From the NCBI GenBank assembly GCA_031551265.1, contig JAVBNU010000058.1, positions 1-22,417 on the forward strand: a stretch of DNA of 22,417 bases, in the 5' to 3' direction. The notes beneath the pieces were generated by a model, which saw nothing but the letters and a program-made list of their open reading frames with translations, made no database searches and was not told the DNA's origin. Both the position numbers and the translations under genes were made by a program. Shown piece after piece: positions 1 to 7,704 of this stretch; within the stretch, counting starts at the first letter, position 1; every line of letters starts with the position of its first letter. Source of the DNA: JAVBNU01 sp031551265. Its GTDB lineage: Bacteria; Cyanobacteriota; Vampirovibrionia; Gastranaerophilales; Gastranaerophilaceae.

Positions 1-976
1 AGTTCGCATCTTCACCGAAAAATGCCGTTTTCACAAGACTTGAGTTGATGATGGCTTTACACAAAATTTTTGCATCCTCGTCGCTTTTAGCACCGCTCAA
101 ACAAACTTCCAAAAACTTTGTCGCGCCTTCGCCATCTTTGATAATAAGTTTTGCAAGCTCAGTACAAACATACTCGGTGGCCTTTTTGAATTTAATATAA
201 TTCTCGTTTTCAGTGCTAATTTTTGGGTTTTCAGCCATACCATTGGCTAAAATTACGGCCATATCATTTGTGCTGGTTTCGCCGTCCACGCTAATCATAT
301 TGAACGATGAGTTAATACAGCTTTTGAATGCTTTGTTCAGAAGCTCTTGTGTAATATCAGCATCAGTCGTCAAAAACGCAAGCATAGTAGCCATATTCGG
401 CTCAATCATGCCTGAACCTTTGGCGATACCCGAAATTTTGACAGGCGTACCGTCAATATCTATTTCTACGGTGACGATTTTCGCAAAAGTATCAGTCGTC
501 ATAATAGCTTCAGCACAGGAATATCCGGCGTCGTTTGCATTAGATAATTCCGATGCAAATTTGCGAATCCCTGCAATAACTTTTTCCATCGGCAGAAAAA
601 CGCCAATCACACCTGTAGAGGTCACAAGAATTGAGTTTTTATTTATATTCAACTCGTGCGCAAGCACCTCAGTAGTCGCTACAGCATCCTTATAGCCCTG
701 CTCACCCGTGCAAGAGTTGGCATTACCACTATTTATAACAATCGCGCTTATCAACCCGCTTTTTTTCAATGTCTCCTGACATAACACCAATGGCGGGGCT
801 TTTACTATATTTTTAGTAAACACAGCCGAGCATAATGCAGGCACTTCGCTACAAATTATTGCTAAATCTTTTTTGACTTTTTTGATGCCGGCATGTCCGC
901 CTATTGCTTTAAAACCTTTCGGGCTCGTAATTCCTGTATCAAGTGTTTTCAATTCATTTGTCCTTTCAATCGTCAT
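1..976 (-). CDS. argJ: Bifunctional glutamate N-acetyltransferase / ornithine acetyltransferase ArgJ (C-terminus cut by window)
   Basis: ArgJ moves the acetyl group from N-acetylornithine to glutamate, giving ornithine and closing the acetyl cycle of arginine synthesis; some members also use acetyl-CoA. The visible 325 residues begin at an ATG at 976 and run off the left edge, so roughly the last 70-80 residues of a usual 390-410 are missing. Diagnostic motifs are an STGVIG segment near residues 120-125 and the self-cleavage site PNMATML, where Thr197 (codon 386-388) is the expected nucleophile after cleavage at Ala196-Thr197. The gene follows argC after 75 nt that hold a GC-rich palindrome; a GAGGGG in that palindrome's arm, 10 nt before the ATG, could be the ribosome binding site. 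It is the last visible gene of the arg cluster. Family assignment is secure; whether it also makes acetylglutamate from acetyl-CoA cannot be read from the sequence. Confidence 0.95.
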   Translation of the reverse strand, partial: MTIERTNELKTLDTGITSPKGFKAIGGHAGIKKVKKDLAIICSEVPALCSAVFTKNIVKAPPLVLCQETLKKSGLISAIVINSGNANSCTGEQGYKDAVATTEVLAHELNINKNSILVTSTGVIGVFLPMEKVIAGIRKFASELSNANDAGYSCAEAIMTTDTFAKIVTVEIDIDGTPVKISGIAKGSGMIEPNMATMLAFLTTDADITQELLNKAFKSCINSSFNMISVDGETSTNDMAVILANGMAENPKISTENENYIKFKKATEYVCTELAKLIIKDGEGATKFLEVCLSGAKSDEDAKILCKAIINSSLVKTAFFGEDAN

Positions 977-987
977 TTTTTATTTTG

Positions 988-1044
988 CCCCTCGCCCCGG
1001 TGCGGGAGCCGCGCCAACCGGGTTGGAGGGGTTGGGGTGAGGGG
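988..1044. repeat. GC-rich REP-like palindrome between argC and argJ with an internal 18-bp unit
   Basis: CCCCTCGCCCC (988-998) faces GGGGTGAGGGG (1034-1044), an 11-bp arm with one mismatch. Between the arms, a second palindromic unit containing GCGCCAACCGGGTTG (1011-1025) interrupts what would otherwise be a typical C-rich/G-rich intergenic hairpin. The same unit recurs at 4847-4861 inside a different hairpin. It could affect argC-argJ mRNA stability or partly terminate transcription; that is inference. Confidence 0.7.
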
Positions 1045-1051
1045 TACGTTC

Positions 1052-2101
1052 CTACCCCGGAAAAACCCCGGCTATATCAAGGGCTGCTTTTTCATCAAAA
1101 CCAAACAAAATATTCATATTTTGAACAGCTTGCCCGGCAGCACCTTTTATTAAATTATCTATTGCACCCACAACAATAATGTTATTCGTGCGACTATCAA
1201 TACTGAAACCAATATCAACAAAGTTAGTACCTTTCACCCAGCGTGTTTCAGGGAAAGTACCTTCTTTGGTCAGTCTTATAAAATATTCGTTTCCGTAATA
1301 TTTTTCATATATTGATTTCACTGCATTATAATCAACTTTTTGAGTAAGCTTCGCATAACACGTAGCTAAAATACCTCTATTCATTGGTGTTAGGTGCGGC
1401 GTAAACGACAATGTAATGTCGCTGCCGGCAGCCAACGACAATTCCTGCTCAATTTCAGGGGTATGTCTATGCGATGCGATTTTATATGCCTTGATACTTT
1501 CATTGCATTCACAATATGCCGTATCAATATTTAAGCTTCTTCCTGCACCGCTGACACCTGATTTTGCGTCAATAATTATTGTATTTAAATCGACTAATTT
1601 TTCTTTCACCAATGGCATGAGCGACAAAATACTACAAGTTGTATAGCATCCGGGATTAGCGATAAGTGACGCTTTTTTTATCGCATCACGATGAACTTCA
1701 CAAAGTCCATAAACGGCATTCGCCAGCAAGTCGACACTTTCGTGACTGGTATTGTACCAATGTTCGTATACATCCTTGCTTTTCAATCTATAGTCAGCGC
1801 CTAAATCTATAACTTTGCACTTTTCGAGAATTTTAACATTAACTTGCTTTGAAGCAATACCGTGAGGCAGCGCTAAAAATATTACATCAACTTCGTTTGC
1901 GAGTTTTTCTAAATTACCATCCGAACACTCAAGCTCAGACACGTGCTTAAAATTATGATAGATATCACTGTATTTTTGTCCGATATAGCTAACCGAGGTA
2001 ATTGCAGTCACTTCAACTTGCGGGTGAGTATGCAATATTCTGTATAATTCTTCGCCGACATAACCGGTTGCGCCAACTATCGCTGCTTTAATTTTTTTCA
2101 T
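1052..2101 (-). CDS. argC: N-acetyl-gamma-glutamyl-phosphate reductase ArgC
   Basis: ArgC reduces N-acetylglutamyl 5-phosphate to the semialdehyde with NADPH, the third step of the acetylated ornithine pathway, in the cytosol. The 349 residues show the N-terminal Rossmann motif GATGYVGEE (10-18), the active-site NPGCYTT with the catalytic Cys at 152, the HRHTPEIEQEL segment (211-221) and the family ending GQAVQNMN. I place the start at ATG 2101 because the family begins a few residues before the Rossmann glycines. An in-frame ATG at 2122 would add seven residues. Either start lies inside the 3' end of argH: the overlap is 14 nt with the chosen start, so translational coupling is likely. Length and motifs are normal. 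Confidence 0.96.
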   Translation of the reverse strand: MKKIKAAIVGATGYVGEELYRILHTHPQVEVTAITSVSYIGQKYSDIYHNFKHVSELECSDGNLEKLANEVDVIFLALPHGIASKQVNVKILEKCKVIDLGADYRLKSKDVYEHWYNTSHESVDLLANAVYGLCEVHRDAIKKASLIANPGCYTTCSILSLMPLVKEKLVDLNTIIIDAKSGVSGAGRSLNIDTAYCECNESIKAYKIASHRHTPEIEQELSLAAGSDITLSFTPHLTPMNRGILATCYAKLTQKVDYNAVKSIYEKYYGNEYFIRLTKEGTFPETRWVKGTNFVDIGFSIDSRTNNIIVVGAIDNLIKGAAGQAVQNMNILFGFDEKAALDIAGVFPG

Positions 2102-3476
2102 TATTTTTAATCCATTCCTCATTGATTGCTATGACTTTTGAAACTGCTTCAGGAGAAGGAGCTCCGACTACTTTTCTTGCACTTACTGTATTTTCAGCAG
2201 CTATCGCATTGTAAATATCATTTTCAAACAGCGCATTAACCGCCTTGTACACTGCTAAATCAAGTTCATCTAATGTTTTATTTTGCTCAATACAAATCGC
2301 TACAAGCTTACCTGCAACTTCATGTGCATCTCTAAACGCAACGTTCTTCTTGACTAAGTAATCTGCAACGTCAGTCGCATTCAAAAAACCGTCTTTCACA
2401 GATTGAAGCATTTTGTCTTTATTAACCTTAATACTTGCAAGCATTTGCGGCAGAATTTGCAGACACATTTTCACAGTATCAAGCGCATCAAAAAGCCCCT
2501 CTTTATCTTCCTGCATGTCTTTGTTGTACGCAAGCGGCAACGATTTCATAGTCGTCAACAATGCCATCAAATCACCATAAACTCTACCTGTTTTGCCTCT
2601 TATCAATTCAGCAATATCAGGATTTTTCTTTTGCGGCATCAAACTGCTGCCCGTCGCAAAAGCATCATCAATTTCAATAAACTTGAACTCTGAGCTGCTC
2701 CAGAGAATGATTTCTTCGCAAAATCTGCTCAAGTGCATCATTATCAAAGACAAATCACTCATCACTTCAATTGCAAAATCTCTGTCAGAGACCGCATCTA
2801 AGCTATTAAGAGCAACACTTTCAAAACCCAGTAATTCTGCTGTCTTATATCTGTCAATATTATGAGGTGTACCCGCAAGCGCGCCAGCGCCAAGCGGTAA
2901 AATATTTATACGTTTGTATGCGTCGCTAAGCCTTTCATAATCACGTTTAAACATCTCTACATATGCGCCTAAATGATGAGCAAACGTTATTGCTTGCGCT
3001 CTTTGCAAGTGTGTATAGCCACTCATAATGGTGTTTAAATGCTCTTTAGAAAGTTTCAAAAGAACTTTCTGCAGGTTGATTAACAACTTTTGAATTTCTT
3101 TTGTCTCTTCCTTCAAAAACATTCTGATATCAAGCGCAACCTGATCATTTCTGCTTCTTGCGGTATGCACTTTTTTGCCTGTTTCACCAACTTTTTCAAT
3201 CAGTAATTTTTCAATCTGAGTATGAATATCTTCTAACTCAAAATCAAACTCGATTTTGCCTTGCTCGATTTCAGCAAGTATTTCATTCAAAGCACTGACT
3301 ATTTCATTTTTTTCATCGTCAGTCAAAATATTTTGCGCATTCAGCATCGTCGCATGCGCAATACTGCCTTGAATATCATACTTATACAGTCTTTGATCAA
3401 AACTCAAAGACGAGTTAAAGTCATTTGTCATTTTATCTAAGCTCTTAGAAAATCTTGAGCCCCAGAGTTGTTTCAT
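2088..3476 (-). CDS. argH: Argininosuccinate lyase ArgH
   Basis: ArgH splits argininosuccinate into arginine and fumarate, the final step of arginine synthesis, as a cytosolic homotetramer of the aspartase/fumarase superfamily. The 462-residue length is typical. The superfamily signature GSSLMPQKKNPD occupies residues 276-287, with the flexible-loop Ser at about 278. TARSRNDQ (105-112) and GYTHLQRAQ (153-161, with the conserved His156) are also present. An AAGGA box (3484-3488) sits 7 nt before the ATG. The gene follows argG after 124 nt that contain two palindromes, and its 3' end overlaps the start of argC. Nothing is missing or unusual. Confidence 0.97.
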   Translation of the reverse strand: MKQLWGSRFSKSLDKMTNDFNSSLSFDQRLYKYDIQGSIAHATMLNAQNILTDDEKNEIVSALNEILAEIEQGKIEFDFELEDIHTQIEKLLIEKVGETGKKVHTARSRNDQVALDIRMFLKEETKEIQKLLINLQKVLLKLSKEHLNTIMSGYTHLQRAQAITFAHHLGAYVEMFKRDYERLSDAYKRINILPLGAGALAGTPHNIDRYKTAELLGFESVALNSLDAVSDRDFAIEVMSDLSLIMMHLSRFCEEIILWSSSEFKFIEIDDAFATGSSLMPQKKNPDIAELIRGKTGRVYGDLMALLTTMKSLPLAYNKDMQEDKEGLFDALDTVKMCLQILPQMLASIKVNKDKMLQSVKDGFLNATDVADYLVKKNVAFRDAHEVAGKLVAICIEQNKTLDELDLAVYKAVNALFENDIYNAIAAENTVSARKVVGAPSPEAVSKVIAINEEWIKNNEKN

Positions 3477-3507
3477 TTCATTATCCTTCTTTATTATGTT
3501 GGGTCAC

Positions 3508-3596
3508 TCCTTCCCCCTTTGCGGAGGAAGGTTGGGATGGGGGGTATTTTCGTACACCATCTCCGATTTGCGTCTGTGGGCAATAGCCCACCCTAC
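3508..3596. repeat. Two palindromic intergenic repeats between argG and argH
   Basis: The 124-nt argG-argH gap is mostly repeat. A C-rich/G-rich imperfect hairpin (CCTTCC 3509-3514 with GGAAGG 3526-3531) is followed by GTGGGC (3576-3581) pairing with GCCCAC (3586-3591) and then CCTAC (3592-3596). Read on the minus strand, the second is GTAGG followed by a hairpin, the same design as three units upstream of argF and one upstream of ychF. Confidence 0.75.
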
Positions 3597-3600
3597 ATTA

Positions 3601-4806
3601 TTACTTATTCATTTTCTTCATCAGCGCATTAACTTTCAACGGGAGCCCGAACAAGTTAATGAAGCCTTCAGCGTCTTTGTGATTATATAACTCACCTGTT
3701 GTAAAACTTGCGATACTTTCGTTATAAAGTGAGTATTTAGATTTTGCACCTGCAGGGATGATATTGCCTTTATACAACTTCAATTTCACTGTACCGGTCA
3801 CAGTTTGCTGTGTTGCATCAACAAACGCAGAAAGAGCTTCACGTAATGGGGTGAACCATTCGCCGCTGTACACTAGTTCTGCAAATTTATTCGCCACAAT
3901 ATGCTTAAACGCTTGAGTTTGTTTATCCAAACATAAATATTCAAGCTCTTGGTGTGCTGCATATAAAATTGCGCCACCCGGTGTTTCGTACACACCGCGC
4001 GACTTCATACCTACAACACGATTTTCAACTATGTCGATTATACCGATGGCATTTCTTCCACCGATTTCGTTGAGATAAGCTACGATTGAAGCAGCGCTCA
4101 TTGTTTTGCCGTCTACTTTTGTCGGGTTACCTTTTTCAAATTCGATTTCGACATATTCAGCTTTATCCGGCGCATTCTCAGGCGTAACGCCCATTTGCAA
4201 AAGCTTGTTATAATTAGGTTCACATGCCGGGTCTTCAAGCTCTAAACCTTCATGGCTTAAGTGCCATAAATTTTTATCTCTTGAATACGTGTCATCTTTT
4301 TTCATTGGAACAGGTATGTTGCGTTTTTCAAGGTATTCAATCTCGTCTTCTCTTGATTGCATATCCCAAATACGCCAAGGTGCAATGATTTCCAACTCAG
4401 GCGCTAAAGCTTTTACTGTAAGTTCAAACCTGACTTGGTCATTACCTTTGCCTGTCGCACCGTGGCAAATTGCTGTTGCACCTTCTTTGAGAGCAATCTC
4501 AACAAGTTTCTCAGCAATTATCGGTCTTGCCATTGAAGTACCGAGCAAATATTTACCTTCGTAAACCGCGCCGGCTTTCATTGTCGGGTACACATAATCT
4601 TTTATAAATTCTTCAGCACATTCAACTAAATAATATTTGCTGGCGCCTGTGTTAAGCGCTTTTTGCTCAAGCCCGTCAGTTTCTTTGCCTTGTCCTACAT
4701 CAACACAGACTGCTATTACATCGTAGTCATAATTTTCTTTTAGCCACGGAATAATTACTGTGGTGTCTAATCCGCCTGAATATGCTAGTATAACTTTCTT
4801 TTTCAT
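3601..4806 (-). CDS. argG: Argininosuccinate synthase ArgG
   Basis: ArgG joins citrulline and aspartate at the cost of ATP (to AMP and PPi), giving argininosuccinate. From the chosen start the protein is 401 residues, the normal bacterial length. The N-terminal PP-loop AYSGGLDTT (8-16) binds ATP; GTSMARPIIAEK (89-100) and HGATGKGNDQVRFE (115-128) match the citrulline/aspartate-binding core. The open frame extends eight codons further to an ATG at 4830, but an AAGGAG box (4812-4817) lies 5 nt before ATG 4806, and the family starts just before the PP-loop, so 4806 is preferred. It is second in the cluster, 114 nt after argF, with a composite palindrome in that gap. Confidence 0.97.
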   Translation of the reverse strand: MKKKVILAYSGGLDTTVIIPWLKENYDYDVIAVCVDVGQGKETDGLEQKALNTGASKYYLVECAEEFIKDYVYPTMKAGAVYEGKYLLGTSMARPIIAEKLVEIALKEGATAICHGATGKGNDQVRFELTVKALAPELEIIAPWRIWDMQSREDEIEYLEKRNIPVPMKKDDTYSRDKNLWHLSHEGLELEDPACEPNYNKLLQMGVTPENAPDKAEYVEIEFEKGNPTKVDGKTMSAASIVAYLNEIGGRNAIGIIDIVENRVVGMKSRGVYETPGGAILYAAHQELEYLCLDKQTQAFKHIVANKFAELVYSGEWFTPLREALSAFVDATQQTVTGTVKLKLYKGNIIPAGAKSKYSLYNESIASFTTGELYNHKDAEGFINLFGLPLKVNALMKKMNK

Positions 4807-4825
4807 GGTTTCTCCTTTTTCTTGC

Positions 4826-4869
4826 GTCATCCTGAACTTGTTTGCGGCGCCAACCCGGTTGCAGAATCT
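4826..4869. repeat. Palindromic repeat interrupted by the 18-bp CAACC/GGTTGG unit
   Basis: The flanks GTCATCCTGAACTTGTTT (4826-4843) and CAGAATCT (4862-4869) read as two halves of a hairpin of the type CCTGAA-loop-TTCAGG. They are separated by an 18-bp unit (4844-4861) containing GCGCCAACCCGGTTG. The same unit, with one base different in its 15-bp core, interrupts the unrelated palindrome at 988-1044. A related uninterrupted hairpin, CCCTGAA/TTCAGGG, is at 11929-11947. Confidence 0.6.
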
Positions 4870-4920
4870 GTCGATTTTGTTAAAATATTTTTATCTGTGA
4901 GGTTGGTCAGCTACAAGATT

Positions 4921-5847
4921 TTACATTATCGCCGCCATAATCGCCATTTGAGCGTGCATACGATTTTCAGCTTGTCTGAAAATCGATTCTGCGTGCATTT
5001 CAAATGCTTCACTTGTTATCTCTTCACCTTTATGTGCAGGCAAACAATGTAGTACAATATTGTTTTTGTCTGCGCGCTTCAAAAGTTCAGTATTTATTTG
5101 GTAATCTTTAAAGATTGCTTTACGTTTTTCACTTTCAGCCTCTTGTCCCATACTTGTCCATACATCAGTATACAGAACATTAGCATCAGTCGCAGCTTCA
5201 ATTGGACAGTTTATTATCTTCACTGACGAACCGTTTGCTTTAGCAAATTTTTCCGCCATTGAAACAACTTCAGCCATTGGCTCATAACCTTGAGGTGACG
5301 CGACAGAAATATCAATGCCTAACATCGAACATCCAATCAAAAGACTGTGAGTAACATTGTTACCGTCACCAATATATGCTAATTTCAAGCCGGAGAACGT
5401 ATTGAAATGTTCTCTTATAGTCTGCAAATCAGCCATTATTTGACAGGGATGCGATAAATCAGTCAGGGCATTTATTACCGGAATTGACGAATACTTAGCA
5501 AACTGTTCAATATCACTGTGTGCAAATGTTCTTATCATTACACCATCTGAATATCTTTCGATTACTCTCGCGCTGTCCTCAATACTTTCTCTTGCGCCAA
5601 GTATGATTTCATCTTGTTTTATAACAACCGCATTACCGCCAAGTTTTTGCATACCGATTTCAAAGCTTAATCTTGTTCTCAAGCTCGGTTTTGCAAAATA
5701 CATAACCAGTGTTTTATTTTTCAAAATATCAATCACAACATCGTTTTTAACTTTGCATTTTAGCTCATCAGCATAATTCAATAAGCCCAGCAATTCGTCT
5801 TTGCTGAAATCTTCCAAATTAATAAAATCTTTACCTTTTAAATTCAT
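4921..5847 (-). CDS. argF: Ornithine carbamoyltransferase ArgF
   Basis: ArgF transfers the carbamoyl group of carbamoyl phosphate to ornithine, giving citrulline. The 308 residues are the usual length for the anabolic enzyme. The carbamoyl-phosphate loop reads SLRTR (55-59) where STRTR is commonest. HPCQIMADL (133-141), DVWTSMG (228-234, the ornithine-binding SMG loop) and HCLPAHKGEE (267-276) are intact. The SMG loop and HCLPA argue for ornithine and against acetylornithine as substrate. An AAGGA box (5854-5858) lies 6 nt before the ATG. It is the first structural gene of the cluster; upstream lie three tandem GTAGG-type hairpins, a terminator-like hairpin and a possible Arg-containing leader frame, so attenuation is conceivable. 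Confidence 0.96.
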   Translation of the reverse strand: MNLKGKDFINLEDFSKDELLGLLNYADELKCKVKNDVVIDILKNKTLVMYFAKPSLRTRLSFEIGMQKLGGNAVVIKQDEIILGARESIEDSARVIERYSDGVMIRTFAHSDIEQFAKYSSIPVINALTDLSHPCQIMADLQTIREHFNTFSGLKLAYIGDGNNVTHSLLIGCSMLGIDISVASPQGYEPMAEVVSMAEKFAKANGSSVKIINCPIEAATDANVLYTDVWTSMGQEAESEKRKAIFKDYQINTELLKRADKNNIVLHCLPAHKGEEITSEAFEMHAESIFRQAENRMHAQMAIMAAIM

Positions 5848-5871
5848 TTCGTATCCTTATTTTTATATTTA

Positions 5872-5958
5872 TTGGGGTGAAACCCCAACCTACTTTTTTA
5901 TTATCGGTGGGCAATAGCCCACCCTACAGCTTAAATCGGTGCGTGGGACGCACCCTAC
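5872..5958 (-). repeat. Three tandem GTAGG-hairpin repeats in the argF leader
   Basis: Read on the minus strand, each unit is GTAGG leading into a perfect stem. The stems on the plus strand are GGTGCGT/ACGCACC (5938-5944 with 5948-5954), GGTGGGC/GCCCACC (5906-5912 with 5917-5923) and TTGGGGT/ACCCCAA (5872-5878 with 5882-5888). The stems differ in sequence while keeping their pairing, with only the GTAGG lead-in constant. The last unit ends 14 nt from the argF Shine-Dalgarno sequence. Confidence 0.8.
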
Positions 5959-5972
5959 GTTTTCATTACATT

Positions 5973-6013
5973 AAAAACACCCTATTCATTCTATTGTAGC
6001 GAATAGGGTGTTT
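5973..6013 (-). terminator. Intrinsic terminator-like hairpin upstream of argF (possible attenuator)
   Basis: A perfect 13-bp stem (5975-5987 with 6001-6013; AAACACCCTATTC and its complement) encloses a 13-nt loop. On the minus strand it ends in a run of five T (5973-5977). It is 200 nt past the stop of the 464-residue gene and about 125 nt before argF. It could simply end transcription of the upstream gene, or act on transcripts starting at the -10 box at 6141-6146. The short T-run makes strong termination uncertain. Confidence 0.6.
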
Positions 6014-6061
6014 AAAAATCAATATTTATTTTTCGTCAAAATCACAACACCATATCAGCCG

Positions 6062-6112
6062 TTAAATTAGGCTGTTACGTCGTTCTTGGTTATTTTGCGA
6101 AAATCTTTTCAA
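6062..6112 (-). CDS. Possible 16-residue arginine-containing leader peptide upstream of argF
   Basis: A TTG at 6112, 7 nt after an AAAGGA box (6120-6125), opens a 16-codon frame reading MKRFSQNNQERRNSLI and ending in TAA at 6062-6064. Three of the 16 residues are Arg, two in tandem (CGA CGT at 6077-6082). It starts about 22 nt after the likely transcription start set by the TATAAT box, and about 50 nt separate its stop from the terminator-like hairpin. This is the layout of an amino-acid attenuation leader. Against it are the non-ATG start, the modest Arg content, the lack of a clear antiterminator and the chance that such a short frame is random. No homologue is known to me. Confidence 0.3.
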   Translation of the reverse strand: MKRFSQNNQERRNSLI

Positions 6113-6140
6113 TTGAGTGTCCTTTATGCTTTATGTAACT

Positions 6141-6146
6141 ATTATA
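6141..6146 (-). promoter_or_regulatory. -10 box likely serving the arg cluster
   Basis: A perfect TATAAT on the minus strand (6141-6146) places a start near 6134-6136, downstream of the 464-residue gene and upstream of the leader frame and terminator-like hairpin. The -35 region at normal spacing (CTTTTA) is poor, so an activator or a weak promoter is possible. I found no convincing ARG box. Confidence 0.4.
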
Positions 6147-6212
6147 TATCGTTAATTTTAAAATAAAAGTATTATTACAAAAAATTAACATAAGTTGATA
6201 CTTCTGCACACA

Positions 6213-7607
6213 TTATGACACTTTGCTGTTCCACTCAACCGCGACTTTGCGCAGAATAATATTTTTTTCTCGTTTTGAAAGATTATTTAGCTTTGTCAAA
6301 AGTGTTTGAAAATCTTTATTTAAGCAGCTTTCATCTATAGTACTTACAGTACTTTCTACCGTTAAAAATCTCAAGGCAAACTCTTTGACTTTCACTTTAA
6401 AATCAGCAACATCATTGTCACTCCAATCTTTTGGCACACGTGATTTATTCACAAACGTCGCGATGCGCTCAATCCAGAGTATTTCAGACGAGCCTAATTC
6501 GTTTATGTTATTAAATAAAATCTTCAACTCGCTGTCACCTAAGTAATCTTTACAAGCCTCAAAGCGCTTTGCCAGATTTTCTCTGCTTGTTTCTTCAAAT
6601 GCCGTGAACAGAAAATCCTTCAACTCATTAACTAAATTTTCATAACAATTTTCCAGTTCACTTAACGCATTTTCAAACTTGACGATAAATTTTTTATCAC
6701 ATTCACAAAGAATTTTGTTCTCCAAAACCATAGGAATGTCTCGATAAAACAAACTTATCGGGTCTTTTGCGTTCAAAATCACATTGCGCAGACGCACTGT
6801 AGATCGATTAAGTTTCTCTGTACCTAACGCAAATTTATTCAAGCCGCGAATACGACCTATTAGGCCTTTTGTAAGATCGAGAATATTTTTAGACTTACAA
6901 GGCAAAATAACTTTGGACAAATCTTCGATTATGTCGATGTCCTCGATAATAGTGTTTTGTATCTCAAAATTCTGAGGACAATAAATCATTCGGTCGAACA
7001 TTAGAGGCGTCAACCTAAGCTGAAACTGTCCGTTTTCATAAATCGCAATCGTCTCAAGATTTTTGCTCAAAATGTCCAAAAGCAAAACAGAAATAATCGA
7101 TTTTGTCAGCCCGTACGGCGCAGTTGTAAATTTCTCAAAAACATCAACAAGTTTTAGCCTTTTGTCTTTCAAAATGATTTTGCTCATCTCTTTTTTCACT
7201 TTTGCACAAGTCGATTTTGCACAAAGCAACTCACGCACAAGATAATACTCAATCGAATTCTCTTTTAGTTCCTCGCTCTCAAGCAGATGCTTAGCTAAAA
7301 GTCTTATCGCGCGTGTTACCGTTGGTGGCGCTTTCTCTAGTTTCAAATACTCAAGATTAATTTCAGGCCGCTTGGCATTTTCTTCGTTTACCCAAGAGAT
7401 TTGTGGATTCTCAGCTAAAAACTTTTCGCCCTCTTCGCTCAGAAAAAATTCCCGTTTAATTTCATGAATAAACGAATTTTTCATAGCCTCCTTTTTCAAA
7501 TCCTTGATTTGTGTTGTTGTCAATCCCAAAATGTAGTTCAATTCAGGCTCCTGAAAAAGTTTCGAGTTGTTTTTGATGTGCGTTAGCAATTTTGTCATGT
7601 ACTGCAT
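6213..7607 (-). CDS. Unrecognised 464-residue protein with winged-helix-like segments
   Basis: I do not recognise a named family. Residues 1-66 look like a winged helix-turn-helix. A second such segment starts at APYGLTKSIISVLLLDIL (163-180) and runs through IYENGQFQLRLTPLMFDR to CPQNFEIQ (210-217). The rest is helical and charged, including a segment LRNVILNAKDPISLFYRDIP (273-292). The PYGL segment and the RNVILNAKDPxxLFxxxIP pattern recall, from memory, C-terminal regions of large defence-linked ATPases such as BrxC/PglY-type proteins. No Walker A motif is visible, however, so it is not an ATPase by itself. No signal peptide or membrane segment is evident. An AAAGGAG box (7614-7620), 6 nt before the ATG, fixes the start at 7607. 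It stands alone between the prepilin operon and the arg cluster, with a terminator hairpin 35 nt upstream of its start. Confidence 0.75.
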   Translation of the reverse strand: MQYMTKLLTHIKNNSKLFQEPELNYILGLTTTQIKDLKKEAMKNSFIHEIKREFFLSEEGEKFLAENPQISWVNEENAKRPEINLEYLKLEKAPPTVTRAIRLLAKHLLESEELKENSIEYYLVRELLCAKSTCAKVKKEMSKIILKDKRLKLVDVFEKFTTAPYGLTKSIISVLLLDILSKNLETIAIYENGQFQLRLTPLMFDRMIYCPQNFEIQNTIIEDIDIIEDLSKVILPCKSKNILDLTKGLIGRIRGLNKFALGTEKLNRSTVRLRNVILNAKDPISLFYRDIPMVLENKILCECDKKFIVKFENALSELENCYENLVNELKDFLFTAFEETSRENLAKRFEACKDYLGDSELKILFNNINELGSSEILWIERIATFVNKSRVPKDWSDNDVADFKVKVKEFALRFLTVESTVSTIDESCLNKDFQTLLTKLNNLSKREKNIILRKVAVEWNSKVS

Positions 7608-7643
7608 AAATTTCTCCTTTTGTAGTGTTGAATAAAAACAAAC

Positions 7644-7686
7644 AAAAAAAGAGAAGACAGAATTTTAATCTATCTTCTCTTTTTTG
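7644..7686 (-). terminator. Intrinsic terminator after the prepilin operon
   Basis: AAAAAAGAGAAGA (7645-7657) pairs over 13 bp with TCTTCTCTTTTTT (7673-7685) around a 15-nt loop. On the minus strand the hairpin is followed by a T-rich tract. It lies about 120 nt past the stop of the 616-residue prepilin-like gene and is the natural end of that operon. It is nearly symmetric and could also work on the plus strand. It also lies just upstream of the 464-residue gene. Confidence 0.75.
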
Positions 7687-7704
7687 TTTTTTATATTTTT
7701 TGTC

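Noticed and set aside
213..695. 160-codon plus-strand frame opposite argJ
   Set aside because: It lies wholly antisense to the well-supported argJ, whose STGVIG and PNMATML motifs fix the coding strand.
893..1179. Plus-strand frames across the argC-argJ junction
   Set aside because: They are antisense to argJ and argC and consist largely of the GC-rich palindrome; composition and lack of any start signal mark them as shadows.
5872..5958. CRISPR array
   Set aside because: The three units are palindromes of different sequence with irregular short spacing; there are no identical repeats with spacers and no cas genes.
5848..6212. ArgR operator (ARG box) in the argF upstream region
   Set aside because: Candidate words such as those around the 5975-6013 stem do not match the E. 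coli or Bacillus ARG box closely enough to claim a site.
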